Source: Halorussus rarus (GTDB taxonomy: Archaea; Halobacteriota; Halobacteria; Halobacteriales; Haladaptataceae). From it: 64,000 bases of DNA. Location: NCBI RefSeq assembly GCF_003369835.1, contig NZ_QPMJ01000002.1:558001-622000 (forward strand), given 5' to 3'. Below, piece after piece: positions 56,280 through 64,000 of this stretch (position 1 is its first letter; each line of letters starts with the position of its first letter). The position numbers were made by a program, and so were the translations under genes. The notes under the pieces were generated by a model, which worked only from the letters and a program-made list of their open reading frames with translations, was not told the origin of the DNA and searched no databases.

Positions 56280-57212
56280 TCACTGCCGGGTCACGGCGGC
56301 CCTGAGCTTCGGGAGCTCCCGGGCCAGCGCGTCGCGCTTCAGGAGGCAGAACCCGGCGAAGATGACGAGGAAGCCAGCGACGGTCGTCAGGTCGATGCCC
56401 TCGCCGAGGAACCACCAGCCCGAGACCGCCGCGAACACCGGCGCGACGTACGAGACGAGGTTGATCTCGATGGGGCCGAGCCGGTCGAGCAGGTCGAAGT
56501 AGACCAGGAACCCGAGCGCGCTCGCCGCGATGGAGAGGTACGCCAGCGCCCAGAGGGCCTCGGGCGTCCACCGGACCATGGCCAGCGACTCGCTCGGCCG
56601 GGCGACGCTGGCGACGTGCATCAGGACCGCGCCCAGCACCATCGACCACGCCTCCATCGTCTCGATGGGGAGCTCGGCGTCGATGCGTCGGGTCAGGACG
56701 CTGCCGAGCGCGAACGACGCCGCGGCGGCGAACACCAGCCCCTTGCCGACCATGCTCGAGGTGACGAGGTTGTTCGGGTCCGGGTTGCTGAGGACTACGA
56801 CCCCGACCAGCCCGAGCAGGAGCCCCGCGACGCCCGCCGGCGTCAGGCGCTCGCTCGGCAGCAGGGCGCGGGCGAACCCGGTCGTCAGGACGGGACTGAG
56901 GCTGACGACGACCGCGGCGACCGCGCTCGTGACGCCGTCGTACCCCTCGCCGACGAACAGGAAGGCGTGGTAGCCCGCGATCAGCAGGGTCGCGCCGACG
57001 AGGACGAGCTGCCACTCGCCGCGGGTCCGGGGCCGCCAGCGGTCGGTCGCGTACGCGGCGTAGCCCAGCATCAGCACGCCCGCGATGTCGTACCGGATGG
57101 CGGCGAACAGGACCGGCGGGAAGTACTCGAGCCCGACCTTGATGGCCATGAACGCCGACCCCCAGACGGCGGCCAGGGCGACGAACAGCGCGACGTTCCG
57201 GTATCTGCTCAC
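56280..57212 (-). CDS. EamA (DMT superfamily) transporter
   Basis: This 310-residue protein has ten helices in two EamA repeats. Repeat one starts VALFVALAAVWGSAFMAIKV with GYAAYATDRWRPRTRGEWQL in the middle. Repeat two runs GLVFAAAASFALGSVLTRRI and SALGFLVYFDLLDRLGPIEI, then NLVSYVAPVFAAVSGWWFLG and GFLVIFAGFCLL. Conserved Pro/Gly-Glu (PVFAAVSGWWFLGEGI) positions fit the metabolite-exporter branch. Substrate unknown. The start at 57210-57212 keeps helix 1 whole. Confidence 0.85.
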   Translation of the reverse strand: MSRYRNVALFVALAAVWGSAFMAIKVGLEYFPPVLFAAIRYDIAGVLMLGYAAYATDRWRPRTRGEWQLVLVGATLLIAGYHAFLFVGEGYDGVTSAVAAVVVSLSPVLTTGFARALLPSERLTPAGVAGLLLGLVGVVVLSNPDPNNLVTSSMVGKGLVFAAAASFALGSVLTRRIDAELPIETMEAWSMVLGAVLMHVASVARPSESLAMVRWTPEALWALAYLSIAASALGFLVYFDLLDRLGPIEINLVSYVAPVFAAVSGWWFLGEGIDLTTVAGFLVIFAGFCLLKRDALARELPKLRAAVTRQ

Positions 57213-57303
57213 GACCGAACTGGTCGCCGCCGGAGAGTCAACGTTTCGAATGGTGACGGGGATTGCCGGTTCGAGGAGCCGTCGGGTCGAGGGGCCACCG
57301 GCG

Positions 57304-57816
57304 CTACGAGACCTGCTCGTCCCGGGTCCGACGCTCGTCGCGGACGGCCCGGAGCACGTCCTGGCGGGCGACGATGCCGACGAGTCGCCCCTCGTCGTCC
57401 ACGACCGGCAGCCGATTGATGTCGCGCTCGTCGTCGGCCAGCAGGTCGAGGATGGCGTCGAAGCCCGTATCCGGTTCGACCGTCACCACGTCGTCGGTCA
57501 TCACGGTGCGCACCGGCTTACCGGCGTGCTTGAGCATGTCGAGTTCCGTGTCGAGGTCGTCCCACGAGAGGTCGATGGCGTACTCCAGCGTCTCGAGGAA
57601 CGGCGGGAAGCCGACCGGGATCCAGAGCGTCCGGTCGCTGGGCTGGAAGATGTGGACCAGGTCGTGCTGGGTCACGATGCCGACCACTCGCTCGTCGTCG
57701 TCCACCACGGGGAACCCGTTGAAGTCCGCGCGCGCGAGGCGCGTCAGCACCTCGCTGATCTCGTCGTCGGGGTGGACCGTCTCCACGTCGGTCGTCATCA
57801 GGTCGCGGGCGTTCAT
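57304..57816 (-). CDS. CBS-pair (Bateman) protein
   Basis: The start is ATG 57816 (MNARDLMTTDVETVHPDDEI), aligning with the first CBS motif. The 170-residue protein has CBS1 (VLTRLARADFNGFPVVDDDE, RVVGIVTQHDLVHIF), a linker helix with GFPPFLETLEYAIDLSWDDL, and CBS2 (VMTDDVVTVEPDTGFDAILD, NRLPVVDDEGRLVGIVARQD). It probably binds an adenine nucleotide and controls a partner that is not encoded next to it. The gap to the diverging mini zinc-finger gene is 92 bases. Confidence 0.85.
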   Translation of the reverse strand: MNARDLMTTDVETVHPDDEISEVLTRLARADFNGFPVVDDDERVVGIVTQHDLVHIFQPSDRTLWIPVGFPPFLETLEYAIDLSWDDLDTELDMLKHAGKPVRTVMTDDVVTVEPDTGFDAILDLLADDERDINRLPVVDDEGRLVGIVARQDVLRAVRDERRTRDEQVS

Positions 57817-57908
57817 GTTCGAAGCCGAGGCGGCGGCGCGCCGTATCGTTTCCGGTCGCGCGACAGGTTCGGGCAACGCTTACCCGGCAGCCGACCGTTC
57901 CTCCCGCC

Positions 57909-58028
57909 ATGGGGAACCGAGAGGATCCGGGAGAGCGTGGGCGGTACGTCTGCGAGGCGTGCGGGGAGTCGTTCGCTTCGGAGACCGAACTCCGCGACCA
58001 CCTGAACGCCGTGGGGCTGGTGGAGTAG
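57909..58028 (+). CDS. 39-residue C2H2-like mini zinc-finger protein
   Basis: The ATG at 57909 gives MGNREDPGERGRYVCEACGE, then SFASETELRDHLNAVGLVE and TAG at 58026-58028. CEAC-(12)-H follows the start of a classic C2H2 finger (C-x2-C...F...L..H), but the final His is missing, so a fourth ligand must come from elsewhere. Similar one-finger proteins occur in haloarchaea. The frame is clean and third positions are G/C-rich. Confidence 0.5.
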   Translation: MGNREDPGERGRYVCEACGESFASETELRDHLNAVGLVE

Positions 58029-58099
58029 GTCGCGCGGCCCGCCGGTATCGACGGCGCCCGCGACCGAGCGGCGCGATTCGACCGGACGCTGGCCCGGGG

Positions 58100-58750
58100 T
58101 CAGTCGCTGGCCCGGGAGTCGCTCGCCCGGCGGTCGGCCCGGGACGGCGGCGGAATCTGGGCCTCGCTCGACGCCGGGCGCTCGGGCAGGAGACACCGGT
58201 CGGTCTCGCGGTTGACGTGGGCGTACTCCTCGGGGTCGTTCGCCAGCGCGTGGGCGGGATTCTGTCCGCTGTCGAGGACGGCGGCCCGGAGTTCGCCGAA
58301 CCGACAGATTCGGGCCCGGATGCCCCGCCAGTGGTTCCTGCCGGCGGTCGGCACCGTCAGCTCCCGCGGGGGCGTGTGGTCGGTCCGACGCGTCGCCAGC
58401 GCCGCGCTGTTGACGTTCGCGGCGAGGTCGTCGTGGTCGACCAGGACCCCGACGCGACACCCCGACGGCGCGCGGGCCGCCAGGACGTCGAGACCGAGGT
58501 GGAGCGCGCGGTACTCCGCGATGTTGTTGTCGGCGACGGTCTCGTCGGGAATCGAGAGGCGGGCGACCCGCTCGCCGTCGCGCGTTTCGATGATGGCGCC
58601 CAGTCCGCCGTCGCCGCTCCGGAGGTCGTAGGAACCGTCGGTGGCGACGTAGAAATCGCGGTGGTGCGTCCGCGGCGGGTGGGCGATGTGGGGCGTGGGC
58701 GATTCGTCGAACAGTGCCCGAAGTGGGGAGGAACGGCCGTGAACGGCCAT
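58100..58750 (-). CDS. rnhA: ribonuclease HI (archaeal-type)
   Basis: The start is taken at ATG 58750, ~30 bases after a ctttaag box on this strand (58776-58783); an in-frame ATG at 58771 lies too close to that box. The 216-residue protein has the RNase H core: YVATDGSYDLRSGDGGLGAI (first Asp), NNIAEYRALHLGLDVLAARA (catalytic Glu), VGVLVDHDDLAANVNSAALA (second Asp) and HVNRETDRCLL (last Asp). It cleaves RNA in RNA-DNA hybrids. The C-terminal ~30 residues (Ser/Arg/Asp-rich) are a disordered tail. It diverges from the dipeptide-transporter operon. Confidence 0.85.
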   Translation of the reverse strand: MAVHGRSSPLRALFDESPTPHIAHPPRTHHRDFYVATDGSYDLRSGDGGLGAIIETRDGERVARLSIPDETVADNNIAEYRALHLGLDVLAARAPSGCRVGVLVDHDDLAANVNSAALATRRTDHTPPRELTVPTAGRNHWRGIRARICRFGELRAAVLDSGQNPAHALANDPEEYAHVNRETDRCLLPERPASSEAQIPPPSRADRRASDSRASD

Positions 58751-58883
58751 ACCACACTTTCGGTTTGGCATGTCTTAAAGCTACGGCTCGTAACGGTCGG
58801 TTCGGAAAATGGAGCCATTATCGCGTTAGTCGGCGGCAACTTACCCCTACGCTTAATGGGGATAATGTCGTGGCTACCCTCTC

Positions 58884-60497
58884 ATGGGGGAGAACAACGA
58901 CGCGACCAGGCGGTCAGTTCTGAAAGCAGTGGGCGGTGCGGCGGCGGCCGCCGCCGCGACGGGTGCAGCGAGCGGACAGGAGACCACGACGTCGGGGAGC
59001 GGCGGGCAGGAAACCACGACGTCGGGCGGCGACCTGCCCGACGACTTCCCGGTCACCATCACGCAGGGCCAGATGCCGACGACGCTCGACCCGCAGAACC
59101 ACCGGTCGACGCCGACCGATAACGTGGTCCTGCACGCTTACGAAGGGCTGCTCGGTCGCGACCAACAGGGCAAGATCGTCCAGAAGCTGGCGACCGGGTA
59201 CGAGCGCCAGGAGCCGGGGCGGGTGCGGTTCCAGATCCGGGAGGGCGTCACGTTCCACGAGGGCGGCCAGCTCACGCCCGAGGACGTGGCGTTCAGCATC
59301 AACCGCGTCGTCCAGCAGGACGTGAGCATCGCGAGCCCGCAGGCCGACCAGCTCGCGGGGGTCACGGGCGCCCAGGTGGTCGACGGCCAGCGCGCGGTGG
59401 ACGTGATGTCCGACGGCATCAACCCCATCGTATTCTCGCTGTTCGCCACCTACTGCGACATCATGCAGAAGTCGTGGGTCCAGGAGCGCTCGAGCTCCGA
59501 GGTCGCCCAGCAGATGAACGGCACCGGGCCCTTCGTGCTCGAACAGTACCAGTCCGACGTCCTGGTCCGGTTCTCGCGCAACGAGGACTACTGGCGCCGG
59601 CCGCCAGCGGTCACTCAGCTGACGTTCCGGGCGGCCACGGAGTCGAGCACCCGAGTCAACCAGCTTCTGGAGGGTGAGAGCGACGTCATCGTCAACGTCC
59701 CGCCCCAGGCGATCGGCCGGGTCAGGAACGCGAACAGCGCACGGGTGAGCGCCGCGCCGAGCACGCGCATCATCTACAACGCGATGAAGTACAACGTCGA
59801 GCCGTTCTCCAGCGTGGAGTTCCGGCGGGCGATGAACTACGCGGTGAACCTCCAGAGCATCATCGAGAACGTGCTGTCGGGCTTCGCGGACCCGACCGGC
59901 CAGCCCACCCTCGAGGGGTTCTTCGGGTACAACCCCGACACGAGCCTCTACCCGCACGACCCGGCGCAGGCCGAACAGCTCGTCGAGGAGAGCGGCCACG
60001 CCGGCGCGTCGATCACGCTCCACACGCCGGTCGGCCGCTACCTCAAGGACGTCGAGATCGCCCAGGCGGTCGCCAACCAGATCGACCAGCTCTCGAACGT
60101 CTCGTGTTCGGTCCGTCAGCGGGACTTCGCGACCCTCGCGGGCGAGCTCACCGACGGGAACATCGAGACCGGGCCGGACTTCTACCTCATCGGCTGGGGG
60201 AACGCGACGTTCGACGCGAGCCAGACCATCATCCCGCTGCTGACCTGCGACGGGGCGCTCACGTCCTACTGCAACGAGCAGGTCGACCAGCAGATGGACC
60301 AGGCCCAGAGCCAGGCCAACCAGGACCAGCGAGACCAGACGCTCCAGCAGGTCAACCAGACGCTCCACGACCAGGCGCCCTGGATCTACCTCAACCGTCA
60401 GTACAGCGTCTACGGCGTGCGCAACCGGATCCAGTGGCAGGCCCGGCGCGACGAGCGCATCGACGCCTACGCCATGGAGCCGGCGGACGGCCAGTAA
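58884..60497 (+). CDS. Tat-exported peptide/dipeptide ABC transporter substrate-binding protein (DppA/OppA type)
   Basis: The start ATG 58884 (MGENNDATRRSVLKAVGGAA) gives a twin-arginine signal, followed by an Ala-rich segment and a Thr/Ser linker (ETTTSGSGGQETTTSG). The mature protein is a cluster C binding fold: MPTTLDPQNHRSTPTDNVVL, HAYEGLLGRDQQGKIVQKLA, FQIREGVTFHEGGQLTPEDV, TGPFVLEQYQSDVLVRFSRN and SSVEFRRAMNYAVNLQSIIE. It binds peptides or other solutes outside the cell and feeds the permeases encoded next. It is the first gene of the dpp-like operon; the gap to the permease is 40 bases. Confidence 0.9.
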   Translation: MGENNDATRRSVLKAVGGAAAAAAATGAASGQETTTSGSGGQETTTSGGDLPDDFPVTITQGQMPTTLDPQNHRSTPTDNVVLHAYEGLLGRDQQGKIVQKLATGYERQEPGRVRFQIREGVTFHEGGQLTPEDVAFSINRVVQQDVSIASPQADQLAGVTGAQVVDGQRAVDVMSDGINPIVFSLFATYCDIMQKSWVQERSSSEVAQQMNGTGPFVLEQYQSDVLVRFSRNEDYWRRPPAVTQLTFRAATESSTRVNQLLEGESDVIVNVPPQAIGRVRNANSARVSAAPSTRIIYNAMKYNVEPFSSVEFRRAMNYAVNLQSIIENVLSGFADPTGQPTLEGFFGYNPDTSLYPHDPAQAEQLVEESGHAGASITLHTPVGRYLKDVEIAQAVANQIDQLSNVSCSVRQRDFATLAGELTDGNIETGPDFYLIGWGNATFDASQTIIPLLTCDGALTSYCNEQVDQQMDQAQSQANQDQRDQTLQQVNQTLHDQAPWIYLNRQYSVYGVRNRIQWQARRDERIDAYAMEPADGQ

Positions 60498-60537
60498 CAT
60501 CCCGATCGATGCTCCCGCCTCGACGGAGTGATGGCTG

Positions 60538-61524
60538 ATGGCGATTGGACGGTTCCTGCTGAAACGCAGCGCGCAGGGCGTGTTCGTCGTCTGGGGCGTC
60601 GTGACCGTGGTGTTCGGCCTGCGGTACGTAACGCCGGGCAACCCGATCACGTTCGTCGCACCGCTTGACGCCAGCCAGCAGCTACGCCAGCAGATCGCCC
60701 GGGAACTCGGGCTGACCAGGCCGTTCTACGTCCAGTACTTCGACTACATCGCGGGGCTGGTCCAGGGCGACATGGGCTACTCGTACATCCGGGGGGTCGA
60801 GGCGAGCGGCCTCATCTTCGCCCGGCTCCCGGCCACGGTCGAACTGGCCGTGGCCGCGAGCATCGTCGCGGTCGCGCTCTCGATTCCGCTCGGGGTCGTC
60901 TCGGCGACCCGGCGACACGAGCCGGCCGACTACGCCGCGACCGGCTTCTCGCTGGTCGGCATCTCGACGCCGAACTTCTGGCTGGGCATCATGCTGGTGC
61001 TGGTACTGGCGGTCCAGTTCGGGCTGTTCCCGACCAGCCGGCGCGGCATCGGCTTCCTGCCGGCGGTGGCGATGCTGTTCACCGAGTTCCGGATCTCCGG
61101 GCTGGTGAACTGGCTCGCCCACATCACGCTCCCGGCCATCACGCTGGGCACCTACTTCACCGCGCTCATCACCCGACTCACCCGCAGCGGGATGCTCGAC
61201 GAGCTCGGCAAGCCCTACGTTAGGGCCTCGCGGGCGAAGGGGCTGCCCGAGACGCTGGTCCGGTACAAGCACGCGCTCCGGAACACGCTGATTCCGGTCA
61301 TCACGGTGCTGGGACTCCAGCTCGGGACGCTCATCGGCGGCGCGGTCATCACCGAGGCCGTCTTCGCGTGGCCCGGGCTCGGTACCCTCCTCATCGGCGC
61401 CATCAACGCGCGCGACTGGCCGCTGATTCAGGGGTCGCTCATCGTCATCGGCGTCGGGTTCGTCCTCATCAACATCCTGGTGGACTCGCTGTACGCCTAC
61501 ATCAACCCGCAGGTGGTCCACTGA
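60538..61524 (+). CDS. peptide ABC transporter permease (DppB type)
   Basis: This 328-residue permease starts MAIGRFLLKRSAQGVFVVWG, with the usual N-terminal helix of DppB/OppB. It has about six helices. Landmarks are REL(G)LTRPFYVQYFDYIAGLV, GMMLVLVLAVQFGLF-type helix 4 region (NFWLGIMLVLVLAVQFGLF), and the EAA-loop PYVRASRAKGLPETLVRYKH followed by NTLIPVITVLGLQLGTLIGG. The end TEAVFAWPGLGTLLIGAINA is diagnostic. Its stop overlaps the next start (TGATG), so DppB and DppC are co-translated. Confidence 0.92.
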   Translation: MAIGRFLLKRSAQGVFVVWGVVTVVFGLRYVTPGNPITFVAPLDASQQLRQQIARELGLTRPFYVQYFDYIAGLVQGDMGYSYIRGVEASGLIFARLPATVELAVAASIVAVALSIPLGVVSATRRHEPADYAATGFSLVGISTPNFWLGIMLVLVLAVQFGLFPTSRRGIGFLPAVAMLFTEFRISGLVNWLAHITLPAITLGTYFTALITRLTRSGMLDELGKPYVRASRAKGLPETLVRYKHALRNTLIPVITVLGLQLGTLIGGAVITEAVFAWPGLGTLLIGAINARDWPLIQGSLIVIGVGFVLINILVDSLYAYINPQVVH

Positions 61525-62597
61525 TGCTCGACGACCTCCTCGCGCGGCTCGGCAGCGTCTTCTGGAACGGCCTTCGGAAGGGGGTCTCGCCCCGGACGGT
61601 CCGAAACCTTCGGAAGGAGCTCCGCAGCAGCGCGCTGGCGAAGCTGGGCATCGTCGTCGTGGTCGCCATCGTTCTGGTGGCGCTGTTCGCGCCGCTGCTG
61701 GCGCCCCACAACCCCACGAACCAGCACCTCGACCAGTCGCAGCTGCCGCCGCTCGGGTTCTCCAAGACCACGACCCAGACCAGTTCGGAAATGGTCAACG
61801 GCTCGATCGAGGTCGTCAACGAGACGGTCACGGTCTCGGCCACGCCGAAGTACCCGCTCGGGACCGACGCGCTCGGCAGGGGGATGCTCTCGCGGGTCAT
61901 CTACGGCGCGCGGACCTCGCTGCTGGTGGGGCTGTTCGGCACGGTCATCGCGGGGACGGTCGGCGTGACCGTTGGGCTGGTCGCGGGCTACTACGGCGGG
62001 AAGATCGACGACGCGCTGATGCGGAGCGCCGACGTCATGCTCGCGTTCCCGTCGCTGGTGCTGGCGGTCGCGCTGGTCGGGCTGTTCGGACGGGCGGTGG
62101 TCCAGCTTCCCGATCCGCTCGTGGTGGCCGGCGTCGCGCCGAACATGCCCGAGACGTTCGCGTTACCGGGGACGGTCATCATCGTCGTGGGGCTGGTCAA
62201 CTGGGTGTGGTTCGCCCGGGTGGCCCGCGGCGAGGCGCTGTCGGTCGAGGGCCAGGAGTACGTCAAGGCCGCCCGGTCGGTGGGTGCCGACGACGGGTTC
62301 ATCATCCGCAAGCACATCCTGCCCAACAGCGTCACGCCCATCCTGGTGCTGGCGACCATCCAGATCGCGGCCATCATCCTGCTCGAATCGGCGCTCTCGT
62401 TCCTCGGATTCTCGGGGACGAGCCTCTCGTGGGGCTTCGACATCGCGCAGGGCCGGGACTATCTGGCCTCCTCGTGGTGGATATCGACGGTACCGGGCAT
62501 GGCCATCGTGCTGACGGTCATCGGCATCAACCTGGTCGGCGACTGGCTCCGGGACGCGCTCGACCCCGGCATCGAGGGCGAGGGAGGTGGCGTCTGA
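61524..62597 (+). CDS. peptide ABC transporter permease (DppC type)
   Basis: The start ATG 61524 overlaps the dppB stop; the 357-residue protein ends at 62597. The N-terminus MLDDLLARLGSVFWNGLRKG is polar. The first helix (LGIVVVVAIVLVALFAPLLA) is followed by an extracytoplasmic loop with YPLGTDALGRGMLSRVIYGA, the family hallmark. The EAA-loop is EYVKAARSVGADDGFIIRKH, then NSVTPILVLATIQIAAIILL and ESALSFLGFSG. The loop between helix 1 and the hallmark has an insert rich in Asn/Thr (SSEMVNGSIEVVNETVTVSA). The DppD start overlaps its stop. Confidence 0.93.
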   Translation: MLDDLLARLGSVFWNGLRKGVSPRTVRNLRKELRSSALAKLGIVVVVAIVLVALFAPLLAPHNPTNQHLDQSQLPPLGFSKTTTQTSSEMVNGSIEVVNETVTVSATPKYPLGTDALGRGMLSRVIYGARTSLLVGLFGTVIAGTVGVTVGLVAGYYGGKIDDALMRSADVMLAFPSLVLAVALVGLFGRAVVQLPDPLVVAGVAPNMPETFALPGTVIIVVGLVNWVWFARVARGEALSVEGQEYVKAARSVGADDGFIIRKHILPNSVTPILVLATIQIAAIILLESALSFLGFSGTSLSWGFDIAQGRDYLASSWWISTVPGMAIVLTVIGINLVGDWLRDALDPGIEGEGGGV

Positions 62598-63853
62598 TGG
62601 CCGAAGATCTGCTGCGGGTCAGGGATCTCTCGACCCGCTTTTTCACCGAGGACGGCCAGATCAACGCGGTCGAGTCGGTCGACTTCGACGTGCGCGACGG
62701 CGAGGTGTTCGGCATCGTGGGCGAGTCGGGGTCGGGCAAGAGCGTGACAGCGCTGTCGGTCATCGACCTCGTGGAGTCGCCCGGCCGCATCACCAGCGGC
62801 GAGGTCTGGTACCGCAACCCCGACCTCGCCGACGAGGTCCGCGACGACGACCCCGAGGCCGTGGACGGCGACTTCGTGGACGTGCGCCGGGTGCCCGAGA
62901 ACGTCCGGCGGGCGCTCCGCGGGCCGTCGTTCGCCACCATCTTCCAGGACCCGATGAGCAGCCTCAACCCCTCGCTGACCGTCGGCGAGCAGATCGCCGA
63001 GGCGGTCGAGGTCCAGCGCCGGGCGCGAGCGAACCCGCGGTCGACCCGGTCGCGCACGCAGGGGTACGGGCTGGCCGACCTGCTCACGAGCACCGTGCTT
63101 CCCTCGCGGAGCTACGTCAACGAGGAGAGCCGCGCCGAGGCGATCGACCTGCTCGAGCAGGTCGGCATCCCCGACCCGGCCGAGCGGGCCGAGGAGTACC
63201 CCCACGAGTTCTCGGGCGGGATGCTCCAGCGCGCGATGATCGCCCAGGCGCTCGCCGGCGAACCCGACCTACTGGTCGCAGACGAGCCGACCACCGCGCT
63301 CGACGTCACCATCCAGGCCCAGATTCTCGACCTCCTCCGGGACCTCCAGGAGGAGACCGGGATGAGCATCGTGATGATCACCCACAACCTCGGGGTCATC
63401 GCCCGGATGTGCGACCGGGTCGGCGTGATGTACGCCGGCGAGATCGTCGAGCGCGGCACGCTGGCCGACGTGTTCGACGATCCGGTCCACCCCTACACGC
63501 GGGGGCTGCTCGGGTCGATTCCCGACCTCGACGACCCCGCGCCCCGGCTCCAGCCCATCGAGGGCAACGTGCCGGACCTCTACGACGAGGAGATGGGCGA
63601 CCGGTGCTACTTCGCCGACCGGTGCCCGAAGGCGATGGAGGAGTGCCAGGACCACCCGCCGGAGTTTGACACCGAAACCGGCGAACCGCGGGACGTGAAG
63701 ACGCCGGCCGGCGAGCACGGCGTCCGGTGCGTCCTCGCACAGCACGAGTACGACCCCTCGCGGGCGCTGCCCGACGACTACTTCGAGCGGGAGGCCGACG
63801 CCGAATCGGGCCGGGCGTCCGACCGCGAAGAGGAGGTGAGCGCGGATGACTGA
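62597..63853 (+). CDS. peptide ABC transporter ATP-binding protein (DppD type)
   Basis: This 418-residue ATPase starts at ATG 62597 (TGATG overlap). It has DLSTRFFTEDGQINAVESVD, Walker A VGESGSGKSVTALS, Q-loop FQDPMSSLNPSLTVGEQIAE, signature FSGGMLQRAMIAQALAGEPD, Walker B LLVADEPTTALDVT and H-loop IVMITHNLGVIARMCDRVGV. The C-terminal oligopeptide-transporter tail carries RCYFADRCPKAMEECQDHPP and GVRCVLAQHEYDP, a Cys pattern that can bind an iron-sulfur cluster in this subfamily. Extra Asp/Arg residues after the first Walker region (LADEVRDDDPEAVDGDFVDV) are haloarchaeal additions. Confidence 0.94.
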   Translation: MAEDLLRVRDLSTRFFTEDGQINAVESVDFDVRDGEVFGIVGESGSGKSVTALSVIDLVESPGRITSGEVWYRNPDLADEVRDDDPEAVDGDFVDVRRVPENVRRALRGPSFATIFQDPMSSLNPSLTVGEQIAEAVEVQRRARANPRSTRSRTQGYGLADLLTSTVLPSRSYVNEESRAEAIDLLEQVGIPDPAERAEEYPHEFSGGMLQRAMIAQALAGEPDLLVADEPTTALDVTIQAQILDLLRDLQEETGMSIVMITHNLGVIARMCDRVGVMYAGEIVERGTLADVFDDPVHPYTRGLLGSIPDLDDPAPRLQPIEGNVPDLYDEEMGDRCYFADRCPKAMEECQDHPPEFDTETGEPRDVKTPAGEHGVRCVLAQHEYDPSRALPDDYFEREADAESGRASDREEEVSADD

Positions 63854-64000
63854 CGACCCGCTGATCCGCGTCGAGAACCTGGAGAAGTACTACTACGAGC
63901 GCGACAGTCTCACCGACCGGCTGCTCGGCCGGGAACCCGAGAGCGTCAAGGCGGTCGACGGCGTGAGCTTCGAGGTCCGCGAGGGCGAGACGCTCGGGCT
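63846..64000 (+). CDS. peptide ABC transporter ATP-binding protein (DppF type), 3' end outside window
   Basis: ATG 63846 lies inside the last eight bases of the previous gene. The visible 51 residues read MTDDPLIRVENLEKYYYERD, then SLTDRLLGREPESVKAVDGV and SFEVREGETLG, the start of the second ATPase of a Dpp/Opp transporter, before its Walker A. The insert between strand 1 and 2 (YYERDSLTDRLLGREPESVK) is typical of DppF-like subunits. It continues beyond the window edge. Confidence 0.88.
   Translation, partial: MTDDPLIRVENLEKYYYERDSLTDRLLGREPESVKAVDGVSFEVREGETLG

Noticed and set aside
1-64000. CRISPR array or rRNA genes
   Set aside because: No series of evenly spaced direct repeats and no rRNA-like conserved stretches were seen.

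Overview
The window is chromosomal DNA of a halophilic archaeon (class Halobacteria). The signs are very high GC with strong third-position G/C, acidic proteins rich in Asp and Glu, TATA boxes about 25-30 bases before start codons with little or no leader, many ATGA/GTGA/TGATG gene overlaps, Tat-type signal peptides on secreted proteins, a PGF-CTERM-type surface anchor, and an intron-containing tRNA-Met(CAT). I cannot name the genus from sequence alone.

Layout. 1-9400: two paralogous glycosyltransferase-like genes (the first cut by the window edge) around a flavoprotein oxidase, a sugar isomerase/epimerase-like TIM barrel and a D-2-hydroxyacid dehydrogenase, then an AI-2E-type permease, a Tat lipoprotein and an MFS transporter. 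9600-17700: housekeeping genes rps8e, radB, larC and a CDC48-type AAA ATPase, with an orphan Tat-exported amino-acid-type binding protein, a 48-residue zinc-site protein and a RuvC-fold protein. 17700-21600: a repeat element, a DUF4097-type lipoprotein, and an HTH/small-membrane-protein cassette between two diverging paralogous membrane proteins. 21700-24100: a chemoreceptor. 24100-33100: a phosphate locus with pstSCAB, two PhoU paralogues, a divergent AbrB-PhoU regulator and a convergent CBS protein with a ribosome-hibernation-factor-like tail. 33200-36100: a half-size lycopene-cyclase-like protein, two haloarchaeal regulatory-type proteins and an orphan Rieske protein. 36090-38050: a decayed accessory stretch ending at tRNA-Val(GAC). 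It holds an antiporter fragment, two pieces of an OLD-type AAA/TOPRIM gene with an intact aIF1A gene between them on the other strand, and a frameshifted two-gene remnant. 38400-42300: trpDFEG, tightly overlapping. 42800-46250: class II ribonucleotide reductase (nrdJ) behind two very short ORFs, the second overlapping nrdJ. 46400-53500: an ASST-like propeller protein, a zinc-knuckle protein, an HTH/membrane pair, a methionine-rich surface protein overlapping a sulfite-oxidase-fold molybdoenzyme, a TVP38-type membrane protein and two regulatory-type proteins. 53660-58750: intron-containing tRNA-Met, a matrixin-type lipoprotein with a degenerate second domain, small membrane proteins, an EamA transporter, a CBS protein, a mini zinc finger and RNase HI. 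58880-64000: a dipeptide/oligopeptide ABC transporter operon running off the end.

The strongest candidate for an undescribed system is the two-gene operon at 48484-50717. It encodes a secreted PGF-CTERM-type protein with 27 methionines in its mature part, and its stop overlaps the start of a membrane-anchored MsrP/YedY-like molybdoenzyme. This resembles the bacterial MrpX/YedY arrangement, in which a methionine-rich extracytoplasmic protein soaks up oxidants and the molybdoenzyme reduces the methionine sulfoxide. Other notable points are a structured intergenic repeat whose first bases form the stop codons of both cdc48 and pstB, a 119-bp identical tract between otherwise diverged paralogues, and the short-ORF leader of nrdJ.
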